From: Bufo bufo
Lineage: Eukaryota; Chordata; Amphibia; Anura; Bufonidae
Reading direction: 5' to 3'
Length of the DNA: 64,000 nucleotides
Assembly: GCF_905171765.1 (NCBI RefSeq)
Contig: NC_053392.1
Span: 36,092,956 to 36,156,955 of the forward strand
The notes under the pieces were generated by a model. The model ran no database searches. It worked only from the letters and a program-made list of their open reading frames with translations, and was not told the origin of the DNA. A program made the translations under genes and the position numbers. How positions within the stretch are numbered: position 1 is the first letter of the stretch; each line of letters opens with the position of its first letter. Shown one piece after another: positions 45,218-56,894 of this stretch.

Positions 45218-45554
45218 TTTTTTGTTAAGAAAAAAGATGCTTCTTTAAGACCTTGTCTGGATTTCAGGGAGCTTAACCGTATCACGATTCGTGACCCATA
45301 TCCGCTTCCTCTGATCCCGGACCTGTTTAACCAGATTGTTGGGGCTAAAGTTTTTTCTAAGTTGGATTTAAGAGGCGCATACAACCTAGTCAGAGTCAGG
45401 GTAGGGGACAAATGGAAGACGGCCTTCAATACCCCTGAGGGTCATTTCGAGAATTTGGTTATGCCCTTTGGTTTGATGAATGCTCCGGCCGTCTTCCAAC
45501 GTTTTGTGAACAGCATTTTTTATCATTTAATGGGGAAATTTGTACTGGTGTTAC
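45218..45554 (+). pseudogene. Ty3/Gypsy reverse transcriptase fragment, array unit 2
   Basis: It reads [19 protein letters not shown], then [29 protein letters not shown] (RT motif A with the first catalytic Asp) and [17 protein letters not shown] (RNA-binding motif), ending before the YxDD box near 45554. About 110 residues of the roughly 170-residue palm remain. The frame is open, but with no start of its own and no catalytic YxDD it cannot be functional. The frame is fused downstream to non-coding sequence and upstream to the captured receptor 3' end. Confidence 0.9.
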
Positions 45555-46093
45555 AAGGACCACCCGCACTGATAATAGCGACTCCGTCCAGAACCTTACC
45601 CTATATAAAAATGGCCCTTGTAAGCCCCTGACTTCCAGGTGATCACTATATAGATCTATGTGTTTTTGACTCATTATAAAAGTATATTATAAGTATATCG
45701 CACCCCTCTGTGTATCACACCTATCGATAGCACACCTATACCAGTCCTTAAAATGACTTTTGTGGCCCTATTAGACAGCTGTTTGGTGTCCCTAACAGCT
45801 GTCCCTGCTCCACACAGCAACCTCTCTCTACACTGGCAAAACACTGAATGTAAAATGGCAGCCAGGTTTATTTATAATTTAGGGGGTATGTCCATGTGCT
45901 GAAATGTCTCAATTCGCTGTCCTGTACCACCTGAAGGATGTGTCATGGGTCAAAGTTCTTCACAATGTAAAAGAATATGGCGGGTGCGAATATCTCCATA
46001 TGTTCGTATGTTCAGCGAATCGCGAACACGCAAAGTTCGCCGCAAAACGACCGCCGAGCGAACCGCAAGGCCATCTCTATTTGTGCCACTCGG

Positions 46094-46498
46094 TGGCCTC
46101 CTCATACTTCTGCCACCTCAAGACTTGGTCATTGTGCCACTCATTGGCCTTCTCCAGATGCAGCCAACACCAGACTCTGTCATTGTGCCACTCAGTGGCC
46201 TTCTCCTAAAGCTGCTGCTGCTGCCAACTCAAGACTCTGTCATTGTGCCACTCGGTGGCCTCCTCATACTGCTGCCAACTCCAGACTCAGTCATTATGCC
46301 ACTTCGTGGCCTCTTTATACTGCCGCCACCTCCAGACTCTGTCATTGTGCCACTCAGTAGCCTCCTCATACTGCTTCCACCTCCAGACCCTTTCTTTGGG
46401 CCTCTCTGTGGTCTCCTCATGCTGCTTCCACCTCACCACTATGTTATAGGTTCACTCTGTGGACTTCTCATGCTGTTCCCACCCTCCCCCCTTCATGT
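46094..46498 (+). repeat. 51-bp minisatellite, array unit 2
   Basis: Same structure as in unit 1, including the CTGCTGCTG triplet run that separates two units near 46211. Confidence 0.9.
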
Positions 46499-47425
46499 CT
46501 GGTCCACTATTTTGCCTTTCGGCCTGGCTGACATGATCACTTATTTGACTTTTCTTCTGATCTGTCAGAAGGAATGAAAAATGAGACGCACAACGTATCC
46601 TGTCTGTGTAGCACCTGTAAGGCCTGTATGGTGTAATCAGAATCGGCTTATGATTTGGTAGCCAAAATCAGGTGTGGGTACAAAACACAGAAGACTTGCA
46701 AATATTAAATTTACGTGTCATCTCTGTTTTAGATCCACATCTGTTTTTTTTTGCATTAGCAATACTGATGGATTATTTATCAAATGCTGAGTGAAGGCGG
46801 ATGCTCCACAGACAGGATCCGTTTTTTGTGGGTTATTGTTCTGACGGATCAGAAGAAGGGCAAATTAATCAGTGACATCAACACAAACTTATTGCTGACA
46901 CCCTCTCCACTCTGTCGGGGAACTCTACTTGTATAAGAGTTTAATAGAACAGGTTCTGTAGACATCTTTGTGGTATCATCTGACGAGGGTGCAAAAGGAG
47001 TGCGCTTCTTCTTGACACTAACATCAACCTATAAGGCTGAGTTGATACTTCAGTTATTTGGTCAGTTTTGGCCCCGTGTGTGCCCAAATAAGTGAAGTGT
47101 GCAGTGATTCTAAGAGCGACGCCTGTCATCTACATGTCATACTGACTCAAAGTATTATTTCACTACCACAGCAGACTCCCTATGCATCTTACTGCAAGGC
47201 ACAGTGTTCTACACCCCTGTAAAGGCTTTCTGCAGCCCGGAAATAGCAGTTTTTTTTTATGTAATTCACCGCAAATAAATTCAGATAGAAGCAAATCTGT
47301 TTGAAAAATTCGGCCGAATCAAATTTTTTAGAAATTCACTCATCTCTAGCAGTTATCATCATCATTGGATAAACAATTTAAGTTATAGATGAAATTGTAA
47401 ATTTTTGCATTGTAAATGTTTTCTT

Positions 47426-47762
47426 TTTTTTGTTAAGAAAAAAGATGCTTCTTTAAGACCTTGTCTGGATTTCAGGGAGCTTAACCGTATCACGATTCGT
47501 GACCCATATCCGCTTCCTCTGATCCCGGACCTGTTTAACCAGATTGTTGGGGCTAAAGTTTTTTCTAAGTTGGATTTAAGAGGCGCATACAACCTAGTCA
47601 GAGTCAGGGTAGGGGACAAATGGAAGACGGCCTTCAATACCCCTGAGGGTCATTTCGAGAATTTGGTTATGCCCTTTGGTTTGATGAATGCTCCGGCCGT
47701 CTTCCAACGTTTTGTGAACAGCATTTTTTATCATTTAATGGGGAAATTTGTACTGGTGTTAC
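47426..47762 (+). pseudogene. Ty3/Gypsy reverse transcriptase fragment, array unit 3
   Basis: Translation identical to the unit 2 fragment over the whole stretch, with the same breakpoints. Selection cannot explain this conservation in a dead fragment; it reflects the age of the duplication. Confidence 0.9.
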
Positions 47763-48301
47763 AAGGACCACCCGCACTGATAATAGCGACTCCGTCCAGA
47801 ACCTTACCCTATATAAAAATGGCCCTTGTAAGCCCCTGACTTCCAGGTGATCACTATATAGATCTATGTGTTTTTGACTCATTATAAAAGTATATTATAA
47901 GTATATCGCACCCCTCTGTGTATCACACCTATCGATAGTACACCTATACCAGTCCTTAAAATGACTTTTGTGGCCCTATTAGACAGCTGTTTGGTGTCCC
48001 TAACAGCTGTCCCTGCTCCACACAGCAACCTCTCTCTACACTGGCAAAACACTGAATGTAAAATGGCAGCCAGGTTTATTTATAATTTAGGGGGTATGTC
48101 CATGTGCTGAAATGTCTCAATTCGCTGTCCTGTACCACCTGAAGGATGTGTCATGGGTCAAAGTTCTTCACAATGTAAAAGAATATGGCGGGTGCGAATA
48201 TCTCCATATGTTCGTATGTTCAGCGAATCGCGAACACGCAAAGTTCGCCGCAAAACGACCGCCGAGCGAACCGCAAGGCCATCTCTATTTGTGCCACTCG
48301 G

Positions 48302-48706
48302 TGGCCTCCTCATACTTCTGCCACCTCAAGACTTGGTCATTGTGCCACTCATTGGCCTTCTCCAGATGCAGCCAACACCAGACTCTGTCATTGTGCCACT
48401 CAGTGGCCTTCTCCTAAAGCTGCTGCTGCTGCCAACTCAAGACTCTGTCATTGTGCCACTCGGTGGCCTCCTCATACTGCTGCCAACTCCAGACTCAGTC
48501 ATTATGCCACTTCGTGGCCTCTTTATACTGCCGCCACCTCCAGACTCTGTCATTGTGCCACTCAGTAGCCTCCTCATACTGCTTCCACCTCCAGACCCTT
48601 TCTTTGGGCCTCTCTGTGGTCTCCTCATGCTGCTTCCACCTCACCACTATGTTATAGGTTCACTCTGTGGACTTCTCATGCTGTTCCCACCCTCCCCCCT
48701 TCATGT
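48302..48706 (+). repeat. 51-bp minisatellite, array unit 3
   Basis: Identical in unit number and order to unit 2 as far as can be read. Confidence 0.9.
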
Positions 48707-49633
48707 CTGGTCCACTATTTTGCCTTTCGGCCTGGCTGACATGATCACTTATTTGACTTTTCTTCTGATCTGTCAGAAGGAATGAAAAATGAGACGCACA
48801 ACGTATCCTGTCTGTGTAGCACCTGTAAGGCCTGTATGGTGTAATCAGAATCGGCTTATGATTTGGTAGCCAAAATCAGGTGTGGGTACAAAACACAGAA
48901 GACTTGCAAATATTAAATTTACGTGTCATCTCTGTTTTAGATCCACATCTGTTTTTTTTTGCATTAGCAATACTGATGGATTATTTATCAAATGCTGAGT
49001 GAAGGCGGATGCTCCACAGACAGGATCCGTTTTTTGTGGGTTATTGTTCTGACGGATCAGAAGAAGGGCAAATTAATCAGTGACATCAACACAAACTTAT
49101 TGCTGACACCCTCTCCACTCTGTCGGGGAACTCTACTTGTATAAGAGTTTAATAGAACAGGTTCTGTAGACATCTTTGTGGTATCATCTGACGAGGGTGC
49201 AAAAGGAGTGCGCTTCTTCTTGACACTAACATCAACCTATAAGGCTGAGTTGATACTTCAGTTATTTGGTCAGTTTTGGCCCCGTGTGTGCCCAAATAAG
49301 TGAAGTGTGCAGTGATTCTAAGAGCGACGCCTGTCATCTACATGTCATACTGACTCAAAGTATTATTTCACTACCACAGCAGACTCCCTATGCATCTTAC
49401 TGCAAGGCACAGTGTTCTACACCCCTGTAAAGGCTTTCTGCAGCCCGGAAATAGCAGTTTTTTTTTATGTAATTCACCGCAAATAAATTCAGATAGAAGC
49501 AAATCTGTTTGAAAAATTCGGCCGAATCAAATTTTTTAGAAATTCACTCATCTCTAGCAGTTATCATCATCATTGGATAAACAATTTAAGTTATAGATGA
49601 AATTGTAAATTTTTGCATTGTAAATGTTTTCTT

Positions 49634-49970
49634 TTTTTTGTTAAGAAAAAAGATGCTTCTTTAAGACCTTGTCTGGATTTCAGGGAGCTTAACCGTATCA
49701 CGATTCGTGACCCATATCCGCTTCCTCTGATCCCGGACCTGTTTAACCAGATTGTTGGGGCTAAAGTTTTTTCTAAGTTGGATTTAAGAGGCGCATACAA
49801 CCTAGTCAGAGTCAGGGTCGGGGACAAATGGAAGACGGCCTTCAATACCCCTGAGGGTCATTTCGAGAATTTGGTTATGCCCTTTGGTTTGATGAATGCT
49901 CCGGCCGTCTTCCAACGTTTTGTGAACAGCATTTTTTATCATTTAATGGGGAAATTTGTACTGGTGTTAC
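49634..49970 (+). pseudogene. Ty3/Gypsy reverse transcriptase fragment, array unit 4
   Basis: Same translation as units 2 and 3, with one silent change (GTAGGG to GTCGGG near 49818). Confidence 0.9.
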
Positions 49971-50509
49971 AAGGACCACCCGCACTGATAATAGCGACTC
50001 CGTCCAGAACCTTACCCTATATAAAAATGGCCCTTGTAAGCCCCTGACTTCCAGGTGATCACTATATAGATCTATGTGTTTTTGACTCATTATAAAAGTA
50101 TATTATAAGTATATCGCACCCCTCTGTGTATCACACCTATCGATAGCACACCTATACCAGTCCTTAAAATGACTTTTGTGGCCCTATTAGACAGCTGTTT
50201 GGTGTCCCTAACAGCTGTCCCTGCTCCACACAGCAACCTCTCTCTACACTGGCAAAACACTGAATGTAAAATGGCAGCCAGGTTTATTTATAATTTAGGG
50301 GGTATGTCCATGTGCTGAAATGTCTCAATTCGCTGTCCTGTACCACCTGAAGGATGTGTCATGGGTCAAAGTTCTTCACAATGTAAAAGAATATGGCGGG
50401 TGCGAATATCTCCATATGTTCGTATGTTCAGCGAATCGCGAACACGCAAAGTTCGCCGCAAAACGACCGCCGGGCGAACCGCAAGGCCATCTCTATTTGT
50501 GCCACTCGG

Positions 50510-50908
50510 TGGCCTCCTCATACTTCTGCCACCTCAAGACTCGGTCATTGTGCCACTCATTGGCCTTCTCCAGATGCAGCCAACACCAGACTCTGTCATT
50601 GTGCCACTCAGTGGCCTTCTCCTAAAGCTGCTGCCAACTCAAGACTCTGTCATTGTGCCACTCGGTGGCCTCCTCATACTGCTGCCAACTCCAGACTCAG
50701 TCATTATGCCACTTCGTGGCCTCTTTATACTGCCACCACCTCCAGACTCTGTCATTGTGCCACTCAGTAGCCTCCTCATACTGCTTCCACCTCCAGACCC
50801 TTTCTTTGGGCCTCTCTGTGGTCTCCTCATGCTGCTTCCACCTCACCACTATGTTATAGGTTCACTCTGTGGACTTCTCATGCTGTTCCCACCCTCCCCG
50901 CTTCATGT
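50510..50908 (+). repeat. 51-bp minisatellite, array unit 4
   Basis: It differs from the other units by loss of 6 bp in the CTGCTG run near 50627 and by a few substitutions. Unit 4 is the most diverged, consistent with it being the oldest, receptor-proximal copy. Confidence 0.9.
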
Positions 50909-51808
50909 CTGGTCCACTATTTTGCCTTTCGGCCTGGCTGACATGATCACTTATTTGACTTTTCTTCTGATCTGTCAGAAGGAATGAAAAATGAGACGCA
51001 CAACGTATCCTGTCTGTGTAGCAGCTGTAAGGCCTGTATGGTCTAATCAGAATCGGCTTATGATTTGGTAGCCAAAATAGGGTGTGGGTACAAAACACAG
51101 AAGACTTGCAAATATTCAATTTACGTGTCATCTCTGTTTTAGATCCACATCAGTTTTTTTTTGCATTAGCAATACTGATGGATTATTTATCAAATGCTGA
51201 GTGAAGGCGGATGCTCCACAGACAGGATCCGTTTTTTGTGGGTTATTGTTCTGACGGATCAGAAGAAGGGCAAATTAATCAGTGACGTCAACACAAACTT
51301 ACTGCTGACACCCTCTCCACTCTGTCGGGGAACTCTACTTGTATAAGAGTTTAATAGAACAGGTTCTGTAGACATCTTTGTGGTATCATCTGACAAGGGT
51401 GTAAAAGGAGTGCGCTTCTTCTTGACACTAACATCAACTTGTAAGGCTGAGTTGATACTTCAGTTATTTTGTCAGTTTTGGCCCCGTGTCTGCCCAAATA
51501 AGTGAAGTGTGCAGTGATTCTAAGAGCCTGTCATCTGCATGTCATACTGACTCACAGTATTATTTCACTACCACAGCAGACTCCCTATGTGTGTTACTAC
51601 AAGGCACAGTGTTCTACACCCCTATAAAGGCTCTCTGCAGCCAGGAAATAGCAGTTTTTTTTATGTAATTCACGGCAACTAAATTCAGATAGAAGCAAAT
51701 CTGTTCGAAAAATTCGGCCGCATCAAATTTTTTAGAAATTCACTCATCTCTAGCAGTTATCATCATCATTGGATAAACAATTTAAGTTATAGATGAAATT
51801 GTAAATTT

Positions 51809-52708
51809 TTACATTGTAAATGTTTTCTTCACCTCTCTATTGTTCAGGCTGTAAATGAGTGGATTTAATAAAGGTGCAATAACAACATAGAAAATGGAGA
51901 CATATTTTCCTTGGTTTGAAGACTTATCTTGTGATGGCCCCAGATATGTGACCATACCAGTACCAAAGTACATGGCCACAACAGCCACATGAGAAGTACA
52001 AGTAGAGAAAGCCTTAGCTCTTCCAGCTGACCTAATCTTTAGAACTGAGATGATGATACAAACATAAGACATTATAATAAATAGAAAGGGGAAGAGAATA
52101 GTGATAAAACTCAACAAAAAAATCAGAAGCTCCTTTATGTCATTTTTTTCACATGATAAACGTAACACGGCGAGGGCTTCACACATGAAGTGATTGATTT
52201 GGTTAGGATAGCATAAGGCTACAGGAATCAGTAATGATGGGAGTATTGTGACCATGAAACTTACTATCCAAATTAAAGTGGTAAGTCTATAACATATGCG
52301 CCACTTCATCATAACTTGGTAGTGGAGAGGTAGACATATGGCCAGGCATCGGTCATAGGCCATTAAGACTAGAAGAAGACACTCCGTCGTCCCTATTAGT
52401 AGCAGAATATTGACTTGGGTGAGACAAGCCACCAACGATATTGTTCGTTGAATAGACAATAAGTCCATCAACATTTTTGGTGCAGCAGAAGACGAATTGC
52501 ATATGTCTATGAAGGAGAGCTTGCCAATGAAGAAGTACATAGGGGTGTGCAGCTGAGGGTTATTTATTATAATGAGCATTATAAGAATATTTCCAATTAG
52601 AGTCAACACATAAATCAGGAAAAACAAGGCAAACAAGATCAAGTTGATTCTGAGGTCTTTGGAGAAGCCCAGCAAGATAAATTCAGTCACAAGTGTCTTG
52701 TTCTTCAT
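51809..52708 (-). CDS. Olfactory receptor 2, intact
   Basis: A single-exon olfactory receptor of 299 residues when started at MKNKTLVTEF (52708); the frame is open 33 codons further upstream, but receptors of this family begin just before the NKT glycosylation site. Motifs: GN in TM1 (39-40), LHTPMYFFI (53-61), LSFID (64-68), Cys95, MAYDRCLAICLPLHY (116-130, with Cys in place of the usual Tyr after DR), Cys166, Cys176 and Cys186, SY in TM5 (214-215), KAFSTCTSH (232-240) and PLIYSLNNREVK (283-294). The tail is very short (KTFTM, then TAA). The 2.2-kb array begins inside this 3' end: captured copies have CAA in place of the TAA stop. Membrane receptor of olfactory neurons; ligand unknown. Confidence 0.94.
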   Translation of the reverse strand: MKNKTLVTEFILLGFSKDLRINLILFALFFLIYVLTLIGNILIMLIIINNPQLHTPMYFFIGKLSFIDICNSSSAAPKMLMDLLSIQRTISLVACLTQVNILLLIGTTECLLLVLMAYDRCLAICLPLHYQVMMKWRICYRLTTLIWIVSFMVTILPSLLIPVALCYPNQINHFMCEALAVLRLSCEKNDIKELLIFLLSFITILFPFLFIIMSYVCIIISVLKIRSAGRAKAFSTCTSHVAVVAMYFGTGMVTYLGPSQDKSSNQGKYVSIFYVVIAPLLNPLIYSLNNREVKKTFTM

Positions 52709-52986
52709 GTTTCCTTGGGAAAATAAGTTTAATGTCCATGACAATCGATATACAAAGTCATAAGTATAAAATCCTTGATAAAAGAATCCTTGAGGGAAGA
52801 AAGACATACAATATGATAATATAGGTCACATAATTGCAGTGTCCCACTCACTGATATTTGTGGGCAATTTTATGCATTTGCTCTGTCAATGTATTGCTGT
52901 ATGTAAACTGTATATTTTCTATAGCAGGCTGTTAGAGTGTCATTACATACACTTGCCCCTAGGTGGTGCTGGCATCACTTATCTAT
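52709..52986. other. Upstream flank of olfactory receptor 2
   Basis: Short spacer between the receptor start and a Tc1 element; a receptor promoter or 5' exon would lie here or beyond the Tc1. Nothing specific visible. Confidence 0.35.
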
Positions 52987-54631
52987 ACAGTCAGGTCCAT
53001 AAATATTGGGACATCGACACAATTATAGAAATTTTGGCTCTATATACCACCACGATGGATTTGAAATGAAACGAACAAGATGTGCTTTAACTGCAGACTG
53101 TCAGCTTTAATTTGAGGGTATTTACATCCAAATCAGGTGAACGGTGTAGGAATTACAACAGTTTGCATATGTGCCTCCCACTTGTTAAGCGACCAAAAGT
53201 AATGGGACAGAATAATAATCATAACTCAAACTTTCACTTTTTAATACTTGGTTGCAAATCCAGTCAATTACAGCCTGAAGTTTGGAACGCATAGACATCA
53301 CTAGACGCTGGGTTTCATCCCTGGCGATGCTCTGCCAGGCCTCTACTGCAACTGTCTTCATTTCCTGCTTGTTCTTGGGGCATTTTCCCTTCAGTTTTGT
53401 CTTCAGCAAGTGAAATGCATGCTCAATCGAATTCAGGTCAGGTGATTGACTTGGCCATTGCATAACATTCCACTTCTTTCCCTTAAAAAACTCTTTAGTT
53501 GCTTTTGCAGTATGCTTTGGGTCATTGTCCATCTGCACTGTGAAGCGCCGTCCAAAGTGTTCTGAAGCATTTGGCTGAATATGAGCAGATAATATTGCCC
53601 GAAACACTTCAGAATTCATCCTGCTGCTTTTGTCAGCAGTCACATCATCAATAAATACAAGAGAAGCAGTTCCATTGGCAGCCATACATGCCCATGCCAT
53701 GACACTACCACAACCATGCTTCACTGATGAGGTGGTATGCTTAGGATCATGAGCAGTTCCTTTCCTTCTCCATACTCTTCTCTTTCCATCACTCTGGTAC
53801 AAGTTGATCTTGGTCTCATCTGTCCATAGGATTTTGTTCCAGAACTGTGAAGGCTTTTTTAGATGTCGTTTGGCAAACTCTAATCTGGCCTTCCTGTTTT
53901 TGAGGCTCACCAATGGTTTACATCTTGTGGTGAACCCTCTGTATTCACTCTGGTGAAGTCTTCTCTTAATTGTTAACTTTGACACACATACACCTACCTC
54001 CTGGAGAGTATTCTAGATCTGGCCAACAGTTGTCAAGGGTGTTTTCTTCACCAAGGAAATAATTATTCGGTCATCTACCACAGTTGTTTTCAGTGGTCTT
54101 CCGGGTCTTTTGGTGTTGCTGAGCTCACTGGTGCGTTCCTTCTTTTTAAGAATGTTCCAAACAGTTGTTTTGGCCATGCCTAATGTTTTTGCTATCTCTC
54201 TGATGGGTTTGTTTTGTTTTTTCAGCCTAATGATGGCTTGCTTCACTGATAGTGACAGCTCTTTGGATCTCATCTTGAGAGTTGACAGCAACAGATTTCA
54301 AATGCAAATAGCACACTTGAAATGAACTCTGGACCTTTTATCTGCTCATTGTAATTGGGATAATGAGGGAATAACACACACCTGGCCATGGAACAGCTGC
54401 TAAGCCAATTGTCCCATTACTTTTGGTCTCTTAACAAGTGGGAGGCACATATGCAAACTGCTGTAATTCCTACACCGTTCACCTGATTTGGATGTAAATA
54501 CCCTCAAATTAAAGCTGACAGTCTGCAGTTAAAGCACATCTTGTTTGTTTCATTACAAATCCATTGTGGTGGTGTATAGAGCCAAAAATGCTAGAATTGT
54601 GTCGGTGTCCCAATATTTATGTACCTGACTG
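52987..54631 (-). mobile_element. Tc1-like transposon, nearly intact (1645 bp)
   Basis: Inverted terminal repeats of about 228 bp run from CAGTCAGGTCCATAAATATT at the left and end ATTTATGTACCTGACTG at the right. TA dinucleotides flank both ends (52985-52986 and 54632-54633), the expected Tc1/mariner target duplication. The two ends match at well over 90 percent by eye. The single transposase is on the minus strand. Confidence 0.93.
53185..54291 (-). pseudogene. Tc1-like transposase with a single stop codon
   Basis: About 367 residues long in one frame. An N-terminal paired-like helix-turn-helix (KQNKPIREIAKTLGMAKTTV, about 30-49) and GRPLKTT hook (64-70) bind the terminal repeats. The catalytic DD34E triad is visible: LWTDETKINLY (first Asp), VQMDNDPKHTAK (second Asp) and SPDLNSIEHAFHLLK (Glu). 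The only obvious lesion is TAG at 54013-54015, between VGQI and NTLQEVGV. The start MLSTLKMRSKELS at 54291 lies just inside the terminal repeat; Met7 is an alternative. The C-terminal end runs into the left repeat. One substitution separates this copy from an open frame, so it was active recently. Confidence 0.93.
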
Positions 54632-54639
54632 TAGCTGGG

Positions 54640-55603
54640 GTAGCTAATACAGAGAGGAATTAGGAGGAAGTAGAATCAGAGAGTTTAGAAAAGCAGTAAG
54701 TTGATGGAGTTGAGGAGCAGCAGATGTCCAAGATGTAGCTGCAATTGTAGCCCCTTGGCTATGGCCAGGCTGAGAGAGCATGGAGAACAGTATTACAGCT
54801 ATCAAGCACGGACCAAAGAGTCATTACTTGGATATAGAGTGAGTCTAGTGGAGATAGAAGCAGCATTGGCTCATGGGCTCCACAAGCACCAGTGACCGGA
54901 AGAAGCCTAAAAGCGACTGGACACAACAGGATGACTATGCGCAAAGCTGTCCATTACCACATTCCTCTATGGGCATTGTGGATCAGAGTATATAAAAGCA
55001 TCCTGTACAAATAATGGAGCAGAGGTTTTTGCCTGCCGTTAGGGAGACCGCCCTGTGGATTGCTAATTACAAGTAAGAAGCTATTTATATCCAGTACCTG
55101 AGTGCTAGAGTGTGGACATAGTGTAGACAGATATAAGAAGGAATCTCTCCCACCTGTTAGAGAGGAAACTCTGCAAGCTACAATTGGCAAGCCTGTTATA
55201 AGGATTACAGCTGATATTTGGATTACCACTTTGGCTATATAAATGAACTGTACTAACTACTATGAGACTATTGATCGAGTAAAAGTTTCATTGTTTTCAA
55301 CTATTGACTCCTCATCCTTTCTACCACCTTCCTTTGCACCTAACGGTGCTGGCAACATGAACACCAGGGACCATGCCTCCAAGGCATCTAAAAACCCATT
55401 CCACCAAGGGCACCTCAATCACCATCTGGCAGGAATCCCTGGACAAACAGAGTGTGCCCCGAAGGAACTGGTGTTATCCTTTCCTTCACTGCACGCCAGC
55501 CCAGGGAGTGCTGCTAACCATGAGTAAAACTACTACTACCCCCATCAGCCCATCGTAGCTCACGTGTTTCCCCTGCGGACCCGGTCGCTGCAATAAAGTC
55601 TAA
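54640..55603. other. Unassigned
   Basis: A TATATAAAAGC (about 54990) and several short duplicated-looking blocks give a retroelement-LTR impression, but no TG...CA pair with target duplication or coding region supports it. Confidence 0.35.
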
Positions 55604-55989
55604 GGCCCCTTTCACACGGGCGAGTATTCCGCACGGGTGCAATGCGTGAGTTGAACGCATTGCACCCGCACTAAATCCTGACCCATTCATTTCTATGGGG
55701 CTGTGCACATGAGCGGTGATTTTCACACTTGTGCATTGCGTTAAAATCGCAGCATGCTCTATATTCAGTGTTTTTCACGCAACGCAGGCCCCATAGAAGT
55801 GACTAGGGCCGCGTGAAAATCGCAAGTATCCGCAAGCAAGTGCGGATGCGGTGCGATTTTCACGCATGGTTGCTAGGTGACGATCGGGCTGGGGACCCGA
55901 TCTGTATTATTTTCCCTTATTACATGGTTATAAGGGAGAATAATAGCATTCTGAATACAGAATGCTAAATAAAATAGTGATGGAGGGGT

Positions 55990-56330
55990 TAAAAAAATAT
56001 AAAAATGAACTCACCGAGTCCACTTGATCGCGTAGTTGCGGATCTCTGTCTTCTTCTGTAATGTTGAGCTGCCGGCTAAGGACCTGTGGTGACGTCACAT
56101 TACATGATCCAATCACATGGTCCCTCACCATGGTGATGAACCATGTGATTGGACCATGTGATGAGCACAGTGACGTCATCAAAGGTCCTATTCCTGTGCA
56201 CAGCAAAGAAGAAGACAGAAGAGAAGCCGGACTGCGCGATCAAGTGGATTAAGGTGAGTTAAATTATTATTATTTTTTTTTTAACCCCTCCAGCCTTATT
56301 GTACTATGCATTCTGTATTAAGAATGCTAT
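55990..56330. repeat. Internal fold-back of the MITE
   Basis: ACTCACCGAGTCCACTTGATCGCG pairs (in shortened form, CCACTTGATCGCG / GCGATCAAGTGG) with 56233-56250; GATCCAATCACATGG / CCATGTGATTGGACC and TGACGTCAC blocks sit at the hairpin core near 56090-56175. Confidence 0.85.
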
Positions 56331-56341
56331 TATTTTCCCTT

Positions 56342-56354
56342 ATAACCATGTATA
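56342..56354. other. Target-site duplication of the PLE, left copy
   Basis: ATAACCATGTATA, identical to 60054-60066. The two copies fuse into an unbroken MITE sequence when the PLE is removed. Confidence 0.92.
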
Positions 56355-56420
56355 TATAGACAAAAGACCGGCACTCACTGTTAGAGGGTATTGTTGGCTT
56401 TATTCAAAGCATGGATACAG

Positions 56421-56477
56421 CATTACTCAGAGCAACACGTGTTTCGGCTCAACAATGAGCCTTTGTCAAGCATAATG
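56421..56477 (-). ncRNA. Hammerhead-like fold at the PLE 3' side (variant)
   Basis: On the minus strand: CUUGACAAA, stem GGCUC-AUUGUU-GAGCC, GAAA, then CACGUGUU, with outer pairing CAUUA/UAAUG. Stem II followed by GAAA is strong, but the catalytic CUGANGA is not intact, so this may be a variant or inactivated ribozyme. It occupies the position expected for a pLTR-type motif. Confidence 0.4.
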
Positions 56478-56894
56478 AAACTGAGTTACAAAGGAATTTA
56501 AATAGAGCGCCATGACCGGCGTTCAAACGTGGTGACGTCACGTTGCCATAGTAACAATATGTATATAAAGTAACGAGTTATAGCTGAAGACATAGTCAAT
56601 TGATCAATCACTCAAACCGGTGATCGCAATGCTAAAGTAAATACTTATACTCTATAAGGAAAAAGGGACGAGAAAATAGGGGAAAAAAACGGCAAGCATG
56701 TAGTGCAAACATACACAAAAGCCAATTAGACTGAAAAAATAATGATAAATTTCCTGAGATATCTCCATCTCTTACAGACTAACCATGATTCCATGAATTT
56801 CATATATTTCAATTTTGCATTATTTTCATTATTTTCAATTTTCATTTTTTCTGTGACTAAAGAAGAAGAAAACAAGAAAAATTAATAAATTACC

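Larger units (their letters stand above)
43236..51829 (+). repeat. Tandem array: four head-to-tail copies of a 2208-bp unit
   Basis: Unit 1 is 43236-45217 (shortened at its left edge and by a 179-bp internal deletion), unit 2 is 45218-47425, unit 3 is 47426-49633, and unit 4 is 49634-51829 (a few small deletions). Units 2 and 3 differ at very few positions, for example CGATAGCACACC versus CGATAGTACACC. Each unit is a piece of Gypsy RT, then unclassified DNA, a 51-bp minisatellite, a hAT-like end (CACTCATCTCTAG), and about 40 bp from the 3' end of olfactory receptor 2. The amplification is recent or the result of assembly. Confidence 0.95.

Noticed and set aside
52709..52807. 33-residue N-terminal extension of olfactory receptor 2
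   Set aside because: Receptors of this family begin a few residues before the NKT site; the extension has no signal-like or conserved character.
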